From: Pseudocercospora fijiensis CIRAD86
Taxonomy: Eukaryota; Ascomycota; Dothideomycetes; Mycosphaerellales; Mycosphaerellaceae
NCBI RefSeq assembly: GCF_000340215.1
Contig: NW_006921546.1
Location: forward strand, 159,580 to 223,579
Direction: 5' to 3'
DNA length: 64,000 nt
Of this stretch, positions 12,021 to 25,291 are shown piece after piece (position 1 is the stretch's first letter; each line of letters starts with the position of its first letter). A model generated the notes under the pieces. The model saw only the letters and a program-made list of their open reading frames with translations. It made no database searches and was not told where the DNA came from. A program made the position numbers and the translations under genes.

Positions 12021-13590
12021 GTTTATATCGAGTTCGGGCGCCGGATTGCTAAGGTATATACCTAGTATAGGTAAATACGGCCTTAGTCGTATAGCTAAAG
12101 ATATAGTAGTAGTAGTACACAAATTGCTCAAGTTTATCCTCCTAATATTAACTTCTTCTTTTTCTTCTTCTTCCTCTTCTTCTACTAGACGAGACTACTC
12201 TTATCCGACGTTAAAAACCTAATAATTACTACTATAACTCTTAGCTAGGACGCTAAATAAACAGGTATAGCTACGCTCGCGAAGGAGGTCTACGTAGTAT
12301 ACTAGTAGATAGATAGATATAGCTTTTATCGTATAGCTATATAGGCGATAGGTTGCTATCTTAATTATTAAAGTTCGTCTGCCTTAAAATTAATTTCGTC
12401 TTTTATAACTAAATAGTTAGCGGGTCGTGCTCTGCCTTAAAGTCCTAAATGTGCCTATAGCTAAACCCTATACAGATCTTATCGGCGATACTATAGTCGA
12501 CAACTATACCTACGAGTAGGTTCTAAAAGTTATTCTATATATCCTATCTACGAGTCGGGTAGAAGCGAGTATAATAGCGCTTACTAACGATAATTATAGT
12601 TATCTTCGGTTACTACTCCTTACTACTATAGAGCTTAGTAAAGGCCTTTTTAGGACTATCTAGGTTACTATATAGTATATTGCCTCGATTGCTCTTACGG
12701 TTAATAACTAGGACCGACTACTTATTAAATTTTCTAGGTCTAGTAAACTTAACGCTCTATAGGTTCTAGTAGTCCTTCTATAGTATACTAGGTTTCTAAT
12801 TCGAACTATAGCCTACGCGAGGAGTATCTAGGATACGGCCGGGTACTATAATTATGCTAGTACCTACCGAGAAGCTAAATAGCTTTACGGAAGTTAACTA
12901 ATAATTACCGGTAGGACCGGTAAGACAGAAGAGCCGCGGACTATTCCTAAGCCTAGTACCGGGAGTTCCGGTAATAGATATAGTATCGAGGTTTAGAAAT
13001 ATAGCTACGAATCTAAGTATCTTAGAGGTCTAGTTGCCTCTAAATAGGCGTTAATAAGGCTAACTAGTACGGAATATATATAGCTCGGTAGGTAGGTATT
13101 AGGGATTAGCGCGTATACTAACGTTAAGTACCGGACTATCTAGGTATCTAGGGGTAATTCCGTACTATTAACGGAAGTACTTATTTATAGTAATCTGTCG
13201 CGTTATAGCATTTAGGATACTATAGACGGTAAGGCGGAATCTAACCTAGTTAGTATTACTAAAACGCTAAACCTAGATTTTGTCGGTAGCCTTCGCGAAG
13301 CTAATAATAGGCCTAATTTTAACTCGAAACGGCTTTTGCTCTAACGTATATAAAGTAGCGATATACCGTTAGGTTAGAGAATAAGGGACCGTTTGTTAGG
13401 CTAGAGGGCTATAAGGAAGCTTAGTAACGGTATTACACTAGTTTGTATACGTCGAAGGATTATATAGCGAGAATAAGAAAGGTATAGTTATAGGATACTC
13501 CGAGAGTAAGTAAGGCGACTCGGTAGTAGTTAAGATCTAAATTACGCTAAAGTAAACTATAAAGTAGTAATACCTACGACGACGTAAGTC
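11947..13590 (+). pseudogene. Unidentified protein-coding remnant continuing across D1
   Basis: About 550 codons in one plus-strand frame, joined in frame to 5912-5920 across the D1 insertion. No indel is seen, and stops are TAG/TAA apart from none of the TGA type that I noticed. The C-terminal part (about 13330-13560) is rich in Arg, Gln and Glu and looks helical (RIRDRLLGQRAIRKL). A Ser run encoded by a CTT/TTC tract lies at 12146-12193. I do not recognise a family. The antiparallel frame in the same phase is also fairly open, so the strand is less than certain. RIP on this scale implies the sequence was repeated in the genome. Confidence 0.45.
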
Positions 13591-13655
13591 TAGGGCATTT
13601 ATATTAAATCTAAATACTTCCTATTACTATAGCGTCCTCCTACGATACTCTTACC

Positions 13656-14150
13656 GCCTTTGCCCTAGCTATAATCTAGCTCCGTAGTATAATAGCGGCG
13701 TCGCGTAGTAGATAGGGTTTAACTTCTTATTCTACTAGAGGCCCGCTCTTGCCGCCGGCGTAGTTCGTATATCGAGCTTAACTTTACCTACGCCTTTACC
13801 CTAGCTATAATCTCGCTTTATAGTATAATAGCGGCACCGCGTAGTAGATAGGGTTTAGCTTCTTATTCTACTAGAGGCCTGCTCTTACCGCCGGCGTAGT
13901 TCGTATCTCGAGCTTAACTTTACCTACGCCTTTATACTAGCTATAATCTCGCTCTATAGTATAATAGCGGCGCCGCGTAGTAGATAGGGTTTAGCTTCTT
14001 ATTCTACTATAGGCCCGCGATAGCCGTAGCTATAGCGTCCTCCTTGCGATACTCCTTATCGCCGGCGTAGTTCTTATCTCGAGCTTAACCTTATCTACGC
14101 CTTTGCCCTAACTATAGTCTAGCTCCGTAGGTATAATAGTAGCGCTATAT
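13656..14150. repeat. 136-bp tandem repeat, 3-4 copies
   Basis: Units begin with GCCTTTGCCCTAGCTATAATC or a close variant at 13656, 13792, 13928 and 14099. The first spacings are exactly 136 bp. The third unit carries a 35-bp expansion that repeats part of the sequence just upstream of the array (GCGTCCTCC). The unit is not a multiple of three and no frame stays open through it. The array is unrelated in sequence to the 137-bp array at 5322. Confidence 0.85.
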
Positions 14151-14339
14151 AGTAAATAGTGTCGTAGCGCCGAGTATAGTTCTAGCTAGCGCGCTAGTTG
14201 CTAATCGCTCTAGCTATAGTTACGTTAATGTCCGATATATCGGGATTGTTTAACTAATCGCCTATACTATATAACCTAGTCGACTATATTCGATTTCCTA
14301 GTCTAGGGTCTATACTATATATATTCTACTTAATACTAG

Positions 14340-14715
14340 AACGATAGGGAACTTCGATAGTATAGATAAGGTAAAGGATAGTTAAGAGTCGTAGTACGCG
14401 GTTAAGTTGTTAGTACTTAATCGAGTCGATAGACGTAGTAGCTAGTTAGCCTTTCCTAATATAGAGGACCTAGATAAATAGATTAAACGAAGTATTCGAA
14501 TCTCGGATAGGGTAGCGCTATATATCCGCAAGTATAGACCGCCGCTATTTATACGATCGAAGATAAATAAAGAATTATAAGACGAGGTAGAGCGGTTAGT
14601 ACTAGAGTTAGAGCAATTACGTAAATATATTGCGTTTCTATTACGAAAAAATAGGTATATAATAACCTTCTACTCGATACGTAAAGGAGGTAACGGAAAA
14701 TAGGGAAATATACTA
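14340..14715 (+). pseudogene. Short coding remnant with predicted helical segment
   Basis: A plus-strand frame with TAG/TAA stops only. It includes a charged stretch (DEVERLVLELEQLRKY, near 14585-14630) that looks like a coiled coil. It lies just beyond the 136-bp array and may be an exon or the tail of the unidentified gene to its left. The product is unknown. Confidence 0.3.
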
Positions 14716-15790
14716 TACGGATATATAGTAAGAGAGGATAGGAAGGGTAGAGCGGTAGTCTAGATCGCTTACTAATACGTCGGTTTACCGATTCGTACCC
14801 TAAGTCGGGCTTAGTCGGATAGCTAGTCGGTTATCGAGTCGTATCGCTAATTTAAAGGGTAGAGCGGTAGTCTAGGTCGCTTCCTAATATATAGGCTTGC
14901 CGACTCGTACCCTAAGTCGGTTATCGAGTCGCATCGCTAATTTGTACCTATAGTAGTAGTTATTAATATTAGGCGCGGATAAACAAAAAGTTAGGGCTTG
15001 CTTTACTTATATTAACATTTTATAGCGTATCTACTATATCGACGTCGACTTTATATACTACTTCCTCCGCTTATAATACTATCGCTAACGTACGCTATAG
15101 CTATATCCTATTATACTTTACCCTTTTTCCTTTTTTTTTCCTTCTCGAAGCCGAGCGATTATTATATATCCTAAGCTCGTACCTATCTGCTTATAACCTA
15201 TACTACCTATATAATTATAGCCGATACTATTACAAATCGGTACGACTCTATAAAATCTACCCTCTAAACGCCGGCCGTACGAGATACTCTTCTACCTATT
15301 TAAATGTTAGCCTCCGGAGTCTAGTAATTATCGATAATAATAACGGTATCTATAGGGGGAAGGTTTATACTAGTTATAATCTAGCTTATATATGCTACTA
15401 TAAGCTACTTCTCGTCGCTATATTAATTTATCTTATTCCTCGTAGATACGAACTCTTTAATAAGGTCGGCCCTAGTAGTATCGGTCTAGCTACTCTAAGT
15501 ATCGATAAGGATTCTATACGCTATATTACTAGTACTTAGGATATTATCGTAATACTAGGTGCCTTCTTTCTATATAGCTAGCTACTAAAGATACTATATA
15601 AATGTTAGTCTTATATACTTAGTAGATAGGGGTAGATAGATACTTACTAAGTCTACTAAGAAGACATTCTACGGCTTAAAGCTAGCTAGTATAATCTTAC
15701 TTCTATGCCTGTGCTAGCGCTACTTGCTACGCTTTATTCGGATTATATACCGTAGCGATACTATAACTAGCTCGTTATATAGTATTAGTA
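14716..15790. other. No gene seen; direct repeat and pyrimidine tracts
   Basis: I find no supportable gene. A segment around 14745-14835 recurs in shortened form at 14860-14940 (shared GGGTAGAGCGGTAGTCTAG and ATCGAGTCG). A T/C-rich tract lies at about 15120-15160. Confidence 0.5.
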
Positions 15791-15799
15791 TATAGTCCT

Positions 15800-18700
15800 A
15801 GAGGTAGGTATCCGACGAACTATACTCGCGTATTCTAGGAAGCGTGTTTTTAATATCCTATAGTATAAAAGTACTAAGTTCCTTAATTAATTCCTTATCG
15901 CCCCCCTATAGTACGAGAAGTAGTAATAGAAATATAGTAAAAACCCGCATTATCTTAGATACGTATATAAATTTAATATCTTCCGCTACCTTCTATTCGT
16001 CGACCTACTCGCTTAATACTATATCTTCTATAGGTTTTAATTGCAAGCTAATATTAAAATACGAATATAGCAGACAATCGATAGCTAGTACGTGCGGAGT
16101 ATTAGGTATAGGTTGCTATATTAGCGTCTTCTTAAGGCGAACTATTTTCGATAGTAACTAGGGGCGAAACTTATTAAGTGCCTAAGTATCTTTATCCGTA
16201 ATACTTAGTTCTATTCGAGCTACGGTCGCGTTAGAGTATTTAGATTATAAGTACTTAGAAACCTAATTACTTATATACCTAGTCGAGTTAGAGATATTAC
16301 TATCGTCGCTAAACTAGAAGTTACGTTCTATATCGCGCGTCTCTTTAGTCGATAGCGATTTATCGACGAAAGTAAACTATGCTATAGTAGGCGACTAAAT
16401 AGGGTAGAGGTAACCCTTTTTATTATAGGCCTTAACGTATCTCTATACCGAGGTAGTTATAATAATAGCTAAATTAGATAGTTTACTAAATAGGGTACTA
16501 CTTAGGCCGAGAACGAAAGGATAGCCTATAAGACTAGCGACGGCAGTCTACTCTTTAGCGCTATATATCTTAGTAATATAAAACTTATCGACGATAATAG
16601 TCGTAGCGAGTATATAAAGTAGCGGCGGTTCCGACTTAGATTTATCTAACTACTTCTCGGACTTCTATTTCTTAGCTCGATCGTACGTTATAAAATCTAG
16701 TATATTAGATACTATAGTTAAGGTAGTAAGGACGATCTATTTATAGTACTATAGACAAGGGGTTACGTCTATATCCTCGTATTTAAGTAATAAGCGTACC
16801 AGGACGGCTCGATCTAACTACTACTAATTTATAACCTTTATACCGAAAACGTATTCTAGTTCTAGCCGAGTCGGGAGCGCTATATAATCGAGATAAAGAA
16901 CGTTATCGATATATACGACCTAGTCGTAGCTCTACGTACTAGCTCTATTACGTCTCTTATTTTTCGTTAGCTTACTAGAGTCTTTTACAAGATATACGAA
17001 TATAGCTCTAGGTAGTATAAAGTTATCGATCTTATATATCTAGTTTTTAGCTAGCTACTTCGGAATATAGATAACGTAAACACTAGGGCGGATAACCGGC
17101 TTTATACCGCTAGCTAATATCTATAGATCGAACGTAATTTTCTTATTTAGCCGTAGTCCTAGGTTAACCGACGAATTAGATAGCTAAAAAGGATAGGCGT
17201 TAGTAGTTAATAGCCCGTTATTACTCTATACCCTCTACTATATCGAGGTTATAGCGACGTACCCTAACGTATATACCGTCTTACCTATACCTATATCTAT
17301 ACCGCCGATATAGAAGTCCGCGCTAGTAACGGAAGCTAGAAGCGTCTAAGTAATTATATAGAACTAGTAAGACTTTAACGGACGAGTCGATCTCTAATTA
17401 GGTAGAATAACGCCTATACGCGGCGAAGTCTAATAGGGATCGAGTAGTCTAAAATCGTATATTAACTTAAAGTTCTTAGCGTCGAGGTAGGAGTATACGT
17501 TACTAGATAACTGCTTCTCGACGTCGGTTTCGATATCTAAATCTATCGACTAGCTAGGTACTACCGACGAGATCTAATCGATAAAATCTACTAACGTCTA
17601 GATCGGTACTAGGTAGAGGGTTAGCTTAGACTTCTACTTACGTACCTAGTAGTTATACGGNNNNNNNNNNNNNNNNNNNNNNNNNNNNNNNNNNNNNNNN
17701 NNNNNNNNNNNNNNNNNNNNNNNNNNNNNNNNNNNNNNNNNNNNNNNNNNNNNNNNNNNNNNNNNNNNNNNNNNNNNNNNNNNNNNNNNNNNNNNNNNNN
17801 NNNNNNNNNNNNNNNNNNNNNNNNNNNNNNNNNNNNNNNNNNNNNNNNNNNNNNNNNNNNNNNNNNNNNNNNNNNNNNNNNNNNNNNNNNNNNNNNNNNN
17901 NNNNNNNNNCCTCCTTACTACTAGTACTATTAGCTTTACTCGATATAATCTTTCTATCGTTCTTAGTATTATTACTAGCATTCGTCTATACCGGAGATTG
18001 TACTAGAGATAGTGCTAGTCTATTTAAAGGTAGTAATATCTTAGGTAGAGTAGAAGTAATATAGGCCTTTACTATTTGCTCTATTATATCGGGCTATACG
18101 GAACGGACAGCCGTTCGAACCGAATCGTTAAAGGCGACTAGAAGTAAAGCAGTATCCCTATTATAACCGTTATCGCGGAGTATCTTATTAACTGCCTTAT
18201 CGATAGCCTACTAAATCGCTATTATATCTATACCGACGTCGGCTATAGCTTTTCGCGCGGCTACCTACCGGTCTGCCGCTTGCTATTCTATTATCTTCTA
18301 GAATCTATCTACGATAATCTATTTATAGCGCTCGCGAGCGTCGCGATCCTTACGAGCGAGTCGGTCGTCCTAAGCTTACTTAATAGCTAATTTCGTAGGC
18401 GACTACGGACTCTAACTAATATTAATTTCGGTAGAATTATCGGCTATAGAAGTACTATACTTAGTTAGGTCGATAGTTCTAGAAGCCTTTAGTAGGGGCG
18501 GTCGACGATATATAGAAGGTATCCTAGTATAGTCTGTTATATTTTTACCGACGAGGAAATCGAGTCTAGTAGAAATCCTAGTATCTAAGCTATTATATAT
18601 CTCTATAGCTAGGGAGTAGAATATCGGATTAGTTTTGTATTTAGAAAGACGTTTAGGGCCGCGAGCTAGATCGATTACTACGAAGAATTCGTACTTCTAC

Positions 18701-19140
18701 TATTTAGGCGATAGTAATAACTCTTATACGAGCTAGAGCTATAACAAATCCTTTATACTAATATTATTAGAAGTCTTCGATTCTAGGATAGACTAATTTA
18801 AGCTAAATACCTCTAATTCTACCGTTAAAAGTAACCGCTAGTCGATAATACTAAGCTATAACGTAATCTTAGCCTAGTCTAGCTTAATAGGGCGTAGCGC
18901 GTCGGATATCTCTAGATTAGTAATTATTCGGACTATTTATATTATCCTACGGAAGCATTCCTCTAACGAACTACTTCGGAGCCTATTTAGGATCTTTAAA
19001 GTACTATTTAGGCATTAATAGCCTACGTCTACGTTTAGTAGGATAGTTAAGGTTACTAGCAATAGCGTATACTATATCTTTCTCCTCCTTATAATGCCCC
19101 TTAGCGGGCTAGCGAAGCTACTTCCCGTTCGACTAGTTAA
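15800..19140 (-). pseudogene. SNF2/helicase-like gene remnant (with assembly gap)
   Basis: A long minus-strand frame interrupted only by RIP-type TAG/TAA and by the N gap. The N-terminal half (about 19100-17910) includes a charged helical region (LARKDRDARERYKQ near 18320-18370). After the gap comes a Walker A-like motif, GGIDIGIGKTVYTLGYV, near 17300, matching SNF2 motif I (D-x-G-x-GKT). A segment resembling motif Ia follows (RPSVYVIYIP then IYKIDNF), and later a motif III-like LIGYPF (Ile from Thr by RIP) near 16540. A C-terminal block near 16250-16330 (SNISNSTRYIS, LQSKYSN) resembles motif V. A clear DEAH box is not visible. SNF2 proteins are DNA translocases, and which subfamily this is cannot be told. 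The left end is uncertain. Confidence 0.5.
17661..17909. other. Assembly gap (249 N)
   Basis: A run of N inside the SNF2-like gene. The coding frame appears on both sides, but the true gap length is unknown. Confidence 1.
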
Positions 19141-19281
19141 ATAAAAAATGTTTCTCTAGAAACGGAAGGAGCCTTTTTATTACTACCTTAAGAAGTGGCT
19201 TGTCGATACTATATAGGTTTTATATAATATATTTAGGGACGTCTTCGCTATCGTTTAAGGCTTTTATTAGTAGATCGTTAT

Positions 19282-20645
19282 CGATATCTTAATTTATAGT
19301 AAAACGAAAGTAGAATACTACGAATATATCGAAAAGGCACTTTAGAAACTCGAAGAAGCTAGACTGTGTATCGATATCGACAAGTGCGAATTCTATAAGT
19401 AAGAGGTAAAATCCCTCGGCCTTATTATCTCTTTAGAAGGTATTCGAATAGATCCCGGTAAAATCGAAGCCGTTCTAAACTAGGGAGTGCTATAAAACGT
19501 AAAAGAAGTCTAAGGCTTTCTTAGTTTCGCTAACTTCTACTAGAGATTTATATAGAATTTTAGCGGAATCGCCTATCCTCTTATAGTACTTATACGGAAA
19601 GACGTTAAATTCGAATAGTCTCCGGCTTATTAGGAAGCCTTGGACTAGCTACGGTAAAGTTTTACGACTGTACCGATCCTATAGTACTTCGACTTTAATA
19701 AGGAAACGCGTCTAGAAACCGATACTTCCGACGGTACGACTAGCGCCGTTCTCTTTTAGCGAACAATCTCGGAAGATACGTAGCTATCCGTAGCCTACCT
19801 CTCTAAGAAAATGTTCTCTACGGAATACAATTACGATATTTACGATAAGGAACTCCTCGTAATCGTTAAGGCCTTCGAAGAATAGCGCCCGGAGCTCGAA
19901 GGTTCTAAATCGCCGATCTAGGTTAGCTCGGATTATAAGAATCTCGTCTACTTTCTTAAGAGCAAAATCCTTAGCCGTAGGTAGGTACGCTAGAGTAAGT
20001 TTCTCTCCCGGTTTAACTTCGTTATTTAGTATACGCCCGGTAAAGCAAATTTATAGGCCGACGTACTTATAAGGCGTAACGGAGACTCGCCTTTAGATTA
20101 AGGCCTATAGTATAAAGAATAGTCTATTCTTAAAGAGTATAACCTAAGCTAAGAGCTATACGAGCTCCTTAGAGACGATTTTACCGGCCTAGAGCCTCTT
20201 ATAGCATCCTTCGTACTAATAGCCGCTCCCGCCTTTCTCGGAGATAACGATAGCTCGAACGATAGAGATACGAGCTTAGAAAGCTTAGATAGCGACTAGG
20301 AAAGCGGAAAAGAAGCGTAGAACCTCTTCGAGTCTACCTAACTCGAGTAGTAGCTTATAACGGCGTACGCCGAAGACGCTTTTACTAAGACCTAATTTAC
20401 GCTTTATAGAACGAAGAACGGTTAAACGAGAATATTTCTCTCTCGGTATACGAGCTCTATAGAACTCTACCCCGAGCGCCCTATATAACGTTTAGGAATA
20501 CCCTCTATATTCCGGATTTCGAAGATTTACACAATTAGATTATACGTTCCGCTTACAACCCTCTCGGAATAGTATATCCTAGCCGAGCTAAGATATTATC
20601 TTAGCTTCGGAAGTAGTACTACTAGCCTAATCTATACCGAGATAT
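19282..20645 (+). pseudogene. D2 pol, first block (RT palm end to integrase zinc head)
   Basis: Begins just after the catalytic aspartates of RT, runs through the connection and RNase H (about 19690-20090) and an acidic linker (about 20250-20320), and ends in the H2C2 region of integrase at GATAT, the site used by A2. It is very similar to D1 8474-9839 with many RIP transitions and TAG/TAA stops. The next codons continue at 35134 after removal of A2 and one GATAT copy. Confidence 0.88.
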
Positions 20646-20844
20646 TGTAATAGGGATTATATTAGTAGGTAGATAGGGTAGTAGTAGGTATAAGTAGTAT
20701 TCGATAAGGATCTAGGAGGAGAGGGAGGAGGGTAGGCAAGTTAGCCTAACGCTAAGCGCTAAGCCCTATCTAAGGCATTAAGACCCTAGCTTTACTCGGC
20801 CTAGTTATATACTAATTACGTATAGCCTCTTTAGCCCTAATATA
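20646..20844 (-). repeat. A2 3' LTR
   Basis: 199-bp LTR. In plus orientation it begins TGTAATAGGGATTATATTAG and ends CCCTAATATA. The matching A2 LTR is at 34937-35133. Confidence 0.92.
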
Positions 20845-22224
<1,380 letters not shown>

Positions 22225-23769
22225 TTATAAGCTCTTAGCCTTCTTCTTATTCTTTATATTAGTCCGATACTTATCTAACAACTTAGTTATATCCTTAAAG
22301 GAGCCTTTAGCTTCCTATAAGTCCTATTTAGGTAAATAGCCCTACTACCTTAGTAGGTACTCCTTCTTGCCTTATCTAGTCCGATACTTTAGTATACGCT
22401 CGACCGACTATAGCTCTTTACTATTAGCTAGGACTTCTTCTAACTTAGCAGGCGCTTTATCGCCTTCGCGCTAGTAGTATAGCTTAAGGAGGGACATATA
22501 GAAGGTATTATAGATAGTATAATACGGAGGAAGCTATAACTAATAAGCCTATATACCCCTAGCCTCTAGGATACGGAATAGGCTAATATATCTTAGTGCG
22601 AGCTTAGGCCTTGTCTTGCTATTAGGTAATAGGTGTTTACGGATACGGAGGTTCTTTATACTAAGTATAACTATATCGCCTTACTTAAAGGTTATTAGCG
22701 TATAACGCTTATTATAGTAGGTCTTTTAGTATTCTTAAGCCTTTATTAGCTTCTTAGCTATCTTAGTATAGATCTCTCGTATCTTCTAAATACGTTCTAT
22801 TACCGCTAGTGTCTCTAGTACTTAACGCGCTTCCCTTTCCTTACGCTCGGCCTCGAGCGAGGCGAATAGTTGTTATAGCAAAGCGGCGTTTTAGCCTATT
22901 ATAGCTATATAGGGTAAAACCCTAGTTAATAAGTATATAGTATTATTATATACGAACTCTATAGATTATAGGAGATTAACCCAATCCTTAGGGTACTTAT
23001 TAATATAGCTACGCAGGTACTACTATAGGGTAGCATTCTACCTCTCTATTTAACTATTAGTCTACAGATAGAAGGCTATTAACAGCCGATGCTTTAGTCT
23101 TAGCTATAGGCATATTTCGCTCTAATAGTACGATATTAGTGTCGACCTACGGTTAGACACTATCCCCTTAGGGGTTTCCTAATAGGTATAGAAGATGTTA
23201 TTCTATAGCGCTTCTACTGTATTGATAGTAGTCTAATCTTTCCGCGCCGGGATATATCGAGCGCCTTTAGTAAATCGATCTACTATAATAAGGATAGTAT
23301 TATATACATCCTTGCTACCCCTACGCTTAGTAGAAGGAAGGCCTATAATAAAGTCTATTATAAGCTCTGCGAATGGCTTCTTTAGGACAGGAAGTAAAGA
23401 TAACTCGCTAAATAGTAAGTGCTTCGGTGCTTTAATACGCTAGTATACTATATAGGTCTATATATATTCTTTTATATGCTACTTACTATTTAGCTAGTAG
23501 TATATACGCGATAGTAGCTCGTGCGACCTCTCTATACTATAGTAACTAGCAAGCTTACTATTATAGTGTCGCTTTAAAAGCTCTTATCTAATCGATTGTT
23601 TAGCGGGGACATAGTATCTGCCCTTAAACTTTAAGTAACCCTTATTATCGATCGACTAGTTACTCTTACTAGATCGAGTCGTTCGCCTACTTATAAGCTA
23701 ATTAATACGTCCGATAGCAAAGGCGCCCCTCTACTAAGTACGTAATAGCTTATCTATAAACGATTAACT
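22225..23769 (-). pseudogene. A2 pol, 3' block (integrase core, chromodomain)
   Basis: C-terminal part of A2 Pol ending at TAA (22225-22227). It carries the chromodomain (about 22260-22430), the integrase C-terminal region and the catalytic core (LPPTK-type region near 23330-23370). RIP stops are throughout. A4 interrupts the gene at TAACT (23765-23769), and the protein continues at 31016. Confidence 0.88.
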
Positions 23770-23969
23770 TGTAAGAAGGGTTATGTTAGTAGGTAGATAG
23801 GGTAGTAGTAAATTAGTATAGTATTCGATAGAGAGCTAAGAGGAGAGGGAGGAAGGTAGGCAAGTTAGCCTAACGCTAAGCGCTAAGCCCTATCTAAGGC
23901 ATTAAGACCCTAGCTTTACTCGAGCCTAGTTATATACTAATTACCTATAACCTCTTTAGTCCTAATATA
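23770..23969 (-). repeat. A4 3' LTR
   Basis: 200-bp LTR, in plus orientation TGTAAGAAGGGTTATG to CCTAATATA. The terminal TG survives unmutated here. In element order this is the right-hand LTR. Confidence 0.93.
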
Positions 23970-25291
23970 CGCTTCCCTTCTAAAGGCCGCGCCCTCGTAG
24001 CCGGTCTTTGTTCTAACCTCTATCGCTACTAACTTAGTAGGTCTAATAAGCTGCTCGATTCGCGCTAAATTGAACACGCAACTACCGATTATATAACTAT
24101 GTCAAACCTTACCTCTAATACAATACAATGTCTAACTCTAACTGCGCTATCCTTGTATATAATAAAGTAATATATAACTACGAGAATTGAGGGCCTTCGA
24201 CTAATTACAATACGAGCGCGTCTTCCCTACTATAATAGGTAGACGTACGAGGTATTATAGCCCTGCCTCCGTTCTAAGTGATATCGTACCGAGTTCTTTA
24301 CGTCTACTCTAAAAGACCTAGAAATGTCCGCTCCGAGGGTTTGTCCCCTCCGAGGGTTGCTCTTATTATTACGAGGGCTATTATTTACTATCGTAGTTTT
24401 ACTAGCCCTAATTAGTTAGGTTTGGCAGCCTTTAAGTGTTAACTAGTTATATCCTTTCAAAAAACGTAGTTCTTCTAGTTTCTATAGGTAAAGGCTATTA
24501 TAAGTATAGTAGTAGAGGTTCGCCTCGCTTAAAGGGTCGGAAAGATCGAGGAGTAACCTATTGTCCGCAAGATCGACCCTAGCTAGCTTAGCTCTATAGT
24601 TTTGCCCTTACTTAGTTAGTCTATTAAGCTACTTAATCTTTTTAAGCCTCAATATTTTAACTTAGCCTTAAAGTTTTAATTAAACCTTTAATATAGCTAT
24701 TCTTTTAACTTAATTAGTGTAGCGCGCTTCCGGCCTTAGGCTATAGTATAGGTAAAGTTGTCTTCGTAAGTATAGCGACAATAGTAGGTAATGTTAATAA
24801 TAGCGGCGTTAGTCGTCTTAGCGCTAACTTTACCTTGCCTCTAATTTCTTTCTTTAACTAATAACAACTCGGCAATACCGTTACTAATATAAACGTGTCT
24901 TCCCTTCTTTAAGTAGCAATATATATACCGCAATACCGTTACTAATATAGCCGCGCCGGCCGCCGGTATACTACTAGCTCGTAGCGCGACACTATTACCT
25001 TTATTACCGTTATTCGTACGCGCGCGTATATCGCCCTTGTCGAACGCTTAGGTCTCGAGGCCTCGATAGAATAAAAGACAAGAGGGGGACCTATAGGGCG
25101 CATTAGTAAAGAGGTAGAATCCTCGAAAGAGCAGTCGATTGGTTAACAGTTATAGTGCGCTCGTTAGTACTCGTTGCGCGTTCGTTATCGTAGTGTAGTC
25201 TTATTGTCCTTTACTAACAATTGCTTGCCTCTAATCAGTTAGCTTAATAGTACCCCGGGGGTAGCATTGTTCCTAGGCCTTTCTAGTAATA
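23970..25291 (-). other. A4 3' noncoding region
   Basis: Counterpart of the A1, A2 and A3 3' region. No gene is supported. It lacks the long ATT expansion of A2. Part of the region has a short local duplication around 24880-24960 (CAATACCGTTACTAATATA occurs twice). Confidence 0.75.

Noticed and set aside
13656..14150. Possible CRISPR array
   Set aside because: Units are 136 bp head-to-tail without repeat/spacer structure, and the sequence is fungal.
15844..16161. Plus-strand 105-codon frame
   Set aside because: Lies opposite the C-terminal part of the minus-strand SNF2-like frame, is Ser/Ile/Tyr-rich, and has no recognisable domain.
17646..17981. Minus-strand 111-codon frame
   Set aside because: Mostly composed of the N gap.
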